This document shows positions 6,625 through 8,760 of a stretch of 8,760 nucleotides of DNA, piece after piece (the first letter of the stretch is position 1; each line of letters begins with the position of its first letter). The position numbers were made by a program, and so were the translations under genes. The stretch is from Nitrospirae bacterium RBG_13_39_12 (GTDB lineage: Bacteria; Nitrospirota; Thermodesulfovibrionia; Thermodesulfovibrionales; SM23-35): contig MHEF01000031.1 of assembly GCA_001805125.1 (NCBI GenBank), positions 18,879 through 27,638 of the forward strand, in the 5' to 3' direction. The notes under the pieces are model-generated. The model was not told where the DNA came from. It was given only the letters and a program-made list of their open reading frames with translations, and ran no database searches.

Positions 6625-7212
6625 TTAACCCTTGACCTCTTCTTTAACCTTTGTATCAATAACTACAATTGCACCAGTTGGGCATACCTTAATGCAGTCA
6701 CCGCATTTGGTACATCTCTTCTGCCTTATCTCAAATGGAAGATACCCACTGAAATATGGCTTCATCTTTTCTCCAACAATTGCATTGGGCTTGCAGACAA
6801 CCTGGCATTCTCCACACATTATGCATTTATCCGGGACGATTCTATATTCAATAAGCGCAAGACATTCCCGATCATGGCATATCCCTTCTAAATGATCTTT
6901 TAGAGCATCTGATTTCATCCATTCAAGGACAAATCTTGCGGTATCTTTTCCTTTTTTGCACCGAGAAGCTTCAAGCATGTCATTTGCTATACGTTTTATA
7001 ATAAAAACATCTGCCTCTGTGCTTTTACCAGATATAATATTTTCAAGCCTTTTCTTTGCTTCATAAGTTCCCAGTGCACAAGGAAAACACTTTCCGCACA
7101 TTATATCCGAAAGGAATTTACTTACATAATAAAGTGATTTCTGAACAGGGCAGCGCTTTTCTTCAGCCTCAGTTTTTATGTCCTCAACTTTTAATTCTTT
7201 TTGTTCTGACAT
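6625..7212 (-). CDS. NuoF C-terminal-like iron-sulfur protein (NADH_4Fe-4S domain plus two [4Fe-4S] ferredoxin sites)
   Basis: A 195-residue cytoplasmic electron carrier. Residues 30-110 match the NADH_4Fe-4S helical domain: CGKCFPCALGTYEAKKRLE supplies C39, C42 and C45, with C85 as the likely fourth ligand. A connector holds C112 and C117, then two ferredoxin-type sites follow: C130/C133/C136/C140 (CIMCGECQVVC) and C167/C170/C173/C177 (CTKCGDCIKVCPTGAI). These line up with the C-terminal half of the NuoF-like neighbour at a nearly constant offset (C308 to C39, C354 to C85, C384 to C112, C402 to C130). No FMN- or NADH-binding segment is present, so it cannot be a dehydrogenase alone. It most likely relays electrons within a complex with its two neighbours. 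GAGG lies seven bases before the ATG at 7212; 60 bases separate its stop from the NuoG-like gene. It is a complete gene rather than a broken NuoF: the opening is hydrophilic and the ribosome site good. Confidence 0.88.
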   Translation of the reverse strand: MSEQKELKVEDIKTEAEEKRCPVQKSLYYVSKFLSDIMCGKCFPCALGTYEAKKRLENIISGKSTEADVFIIKRIANDMLEASRCKKGKDTARFVLEWMKSDALKDHLEGICHDRECLALIEYRIVPDKCIMCGECQVVCKPNAIVGEKMKPYFSGYLPFEIRQKRCTKCGDCIKVCPTGAIVVIDTKVKEEVKG

Positions 7213-7309
7213 AATTTATCCTCAATAAATTTCACTTGCCATATAACATATTTCCGGAAGCAAATATGAAACCAAATCTCTAAAAGCAATCATACACTTT
7301 TTTGAATCT

Positions 7310-7319
7310 GAAACGTTTC
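7310..7319. promoter_or_regulatory. Ten-base palindrome in the NuoF-like / small iron-sulfur intergenic gap
   Basis: GAAACGTTTC is a perfect palindrome with looser flanking complementarity (TTTGA and TCAAA). It sits in the 133-base gap (7213-7345) between two operon genes. It could be a protein-binding site or an RNA-processing hairpin; I see no matching promoter nearby. The remainder of the gap shows nothing firm except the ribosome site near 7220-7223. Confidence 0.25.
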
Positions 7320-7345
7320 TCAAATTTATTCTGCATTTCTTTCAA

Positions 7346-8760
7346 TTACCTATTTTTCTCAGAAGGAATTTTTGATTCACCTTCAATTTTCAAGTGTTCC
7401 TTCTTTTTTATCTTAACAGCATCCACAGGACATGCAAGGTAACAGGCTTTGCATTTTGTGCAATAGTCCTGGTCAATAAAGAAACTTCTTCTTGTCTCTT
7501 TAACCGCGTCGAACGCACACGCCTGCTTGCACAGGCCACAGAGGATACACTCACTTTGTTCTATCGTGAACATGCCAAGACCGCTGCAAACTTTTGCCCT
7601 GCAGTATTTATCATGTACATGTTCTTCATATTCATCACGGAAATATTTAATAGTAGTAAGAACGGGATTAGGCGCACTCTGGCCTAGCCCGCATAATGAG
7701 CCTGTTTTTACAAGTTTTGCAAGCCTCTCAAGTTTTTCAATGTCTCCTTCCTCACCATCCCCTGATGTTATCTTTTCAAGGAGCTGGAGCATCTGGTAAG
7801 TGCCGATGCGGCAGGGTGGACATTTACCACAGGATTCGGACAGACAAAAAGACAGGAAATATTTTGCAACGTCTACCATACAGTTATCCTCATCCATAAC
7901 AACCATTCCGCCTGAACCCATTATCGAACCAACCTTTCGAAGAGAGTCAAAATCAACATGCAGATCAAGATACTGCTCAGGTATACAGCCTCCTGAAGGA
8001 CCTCCTGTTTGCACTGCTTTGAATTTTTTATTGTTTATGATACCTCCGCCGATATCGAATATGATTTCTCTGAGGGTTATACCCATCGGGACTTCAACAA
8101 GCCCTGTATTTCTAACCTTACCTGCGAGTGAAAAGACCTTGGTTCCGGAAGAATCCTGAGTTCCTATGCTCAAAAACCAGTCTGCGCCTTTTTCTATTAT
8201 CGGAGGAACACATACGTATGTTTCTACATTGTTAAGATTTGAAGGATATCCCCATACTCCTCCGCCTGCCTCCGAAAGTCTCGGCGGTCTTGGTCTTGGA
8301 AACCCTCTTGCACCTTCAAGTGAAGCAACTAATGATGTTGACTCGCCACATACAAAAGCACCTGCCCCTTCTCTTATCCGTACTTTGAAATTTAATCCGG
8401 TAGATAAGATATTCTCACCTAATATTCCGATTTCCTCTGCCTGTTTGATGGCTGTTTTAAGTGTTCTAATAGCAAGGGGATATTCATGGCGTACATATAT
8501 AAATCCATAATTAGCATTTAATGCATAGGCACATATAAGCATTCCTTCAAGAAGGCTGTGAGGATCACCTTCCATGATCGATCTGTCCATAAACGCACCA
8601 GGGTCACCTTCATCACCATTGGCAATAACCAGCTTAATTTTTCCAGTTGCTTTCTTGCAATGTGCCCATTTTATGCCGGCCGGAAATCCTGCACCACCTC
8701 TTCCTCTAAGATTGGACTTTTTTACCTCTTCTATAACATCTTCGGGGGTCAATGAAGAAA
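7346..8760 (-). CDS. nuoF: NuoF / HymB-type NADH-oxidising flavoprotein subunit (5' end outside window)
   Basis: Residue numbers here count from the TTG at 8752. The frame stays open to the edge, and the family always has sequence before SNLRGRGGAGFPAG (13-26), so the true start lies outside and TTG is only a reference point. FMN/NADH-binding motifs are GRGGAGFPAG (17-26), NGDEGDPGAFMDRS (45-58) and GAGAFVCGESTS (129-140); GYPSNLNNVET is at 168-178. The N3-type [4Fe-4S] site is SCGKCPPC with C354 (C308, C311, C314, C354). A connector with H378, C384 and C389 leads to two ferredoxin-type clusters (C402/C405/C408/C412 and C431/C434/C437/C441). The GDEGDPGAFMDR signature and extra C-terminal clusters mark the HymB/HndC/HydB type rather than complex I NuoF. 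It would take electrons from NADH (or reduce NAD+) through FMN and pass them to the next two subunits. A NuoE/HymA-type gene is expected upstream. The family is certain; the physiological partner is not. Confidence 0.95.
   Translation of the reverse strand, partial: SSLTPEDVIEEVKKSNLRGRGGAGFPAGIKWAHCKKATGKIKLVIANGDEGDPGAFMDRSIMEGDPHSLLEGMLICAYALNANYGFIYVRHEYPLAIRTLKTAIKQAEEIGILGENILSTGLNFKVRIREGAGAFVCGESTSLVASLEGARGFPRPRPPRLSEAGGGVWGYPSNLNNVETYVCVPPIIEKGADWFLSIGTQDSSGTKVFSLAGKVRNTGLVEVPMGITLREIIFDIGGGIINNKKFKAVQTGGPSGGCIPEQYLDLHVDFDSLRKVGSIMGSGGMVVMDEDNCMVDVAKYFLSFCLSESCGKCPPCRIGTYQMLQLLEKITSGDGEEGDIEKLERLAKLVKTGSLCGLGQSAPNPVLTTIKYFRDEYEEHVHDKYCRAKVCSGLGMFTIEQSECILCGLCKQACAFDAVKETRRSFFIDQDYCTKCKACYLACPVDAVKIKKKEHLKIEGESKIPSEKNR

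Noticed and set aside
6625..7212. Frameshifted or truncated NuoF pseudogene
   Set aside because: It has its own good ribosome site, a complete set of cluster cysteines and a natural stop, and I see no FMN-domain remnant in the upstream gap.
7328..7347. Third copy of the inverted-repeat arm (minus strand AATTGAAAGAAATGCAGAAT)
   Set aside because: It shares only short segments with the arm at 4295-4308 and requires an indel; a chance match in AT-rich sequence is more likely.
8750..8752. TTG as the true start of the NuoF-like gene
   Set aside because: The frame is open up to base 8760 and known family members have further N-terminal sequence before GRGGAG, so the start is outside the window.
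7394..8755. Several plus-strand frames of 65-119 codons
   Set aside because: All overlap the NuoF-like gene in antisense and show no recognisable domain or ribosome site.
1..8760. CRISPR array, tRNA/rRNA genes or an insertion-sequence transposase
   Set aside because: No regularly spaced repeats, no recognisable tRNA or rRNA segment and no transposase motifs were found by reading both strands.

Overview
The window looks like the chromosome of an anaerobic Gram-negative-type bacterium of modest GC content. Iron-sulfur electron-transfer subunits sit next to a cobalamin-type radical SAM / glycosyltransferase cluster, which would suit a lineage such as Nitrospirota or a deltaproteobacterial-type group. 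That placement is inferred from gene content only; no rRNA or other phylogenetic marker is present. Every convincing gene is on the minus strand, so the order of transcription runs from high to low coordinates.

Region A (8760 to 4534) is a three-gene redox operon. It holds a NuoF/HymB-type flavoprotein that is cut at its 5' end by the window edge, a 195-residue iron-sulfur protein, and a 676-residue NuoG / formate-dehydrogenase-like subunit. Together they look like the soluble NADH-oxidising (diaphorase) module seen in NAD-linked formate dehydrogenases, [FeFe]-hydrogenases and complex I. The middle gene reproduces the cysteine spacing of the C-terminal half of its NuoF-like neighbour, without the FMN/NADH domain. 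The NuoG-like protein has two complete ferredoxin-type [4Fe-4S] sites, as in formate dehydrogenase or hydrogenase subunits rather than complex I. Its pterin-type domain shows no metal-ligating Cys/Sec and no C-terminal cofactor-binding domain. No catalytic subunit is visible, so the terminal partner must lie outside the window or elsewhere.

Region B (4533 to 4268) is a 266-base AT-rich intergenic stretch. It carries a long imperfect inverted repeat (4297-4450, arms of about 36 bases), a smaller hairpin, a cluster of GGTAT/ATACC half-sites and a plausible promoter reading toward scpA.

Region C (4267 to 1) starts with scpA, the kleisin of the SMC-ScpAB condensin, without scpB beside it. It is followed by four closely packed genes: a membrane-anchored family 2 glycosyltransferase, a class I SAM methyltransferase, a B12-binding-type radical SAM protein, and the first 98 codons of a second such protein starting at TTG and running off the left edge. 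This resembles a cluster for making or modifying a surface glycan or lipid; the product cannot be read from the sequence. No RNA genes, CRISPR arrays or transposases were found.
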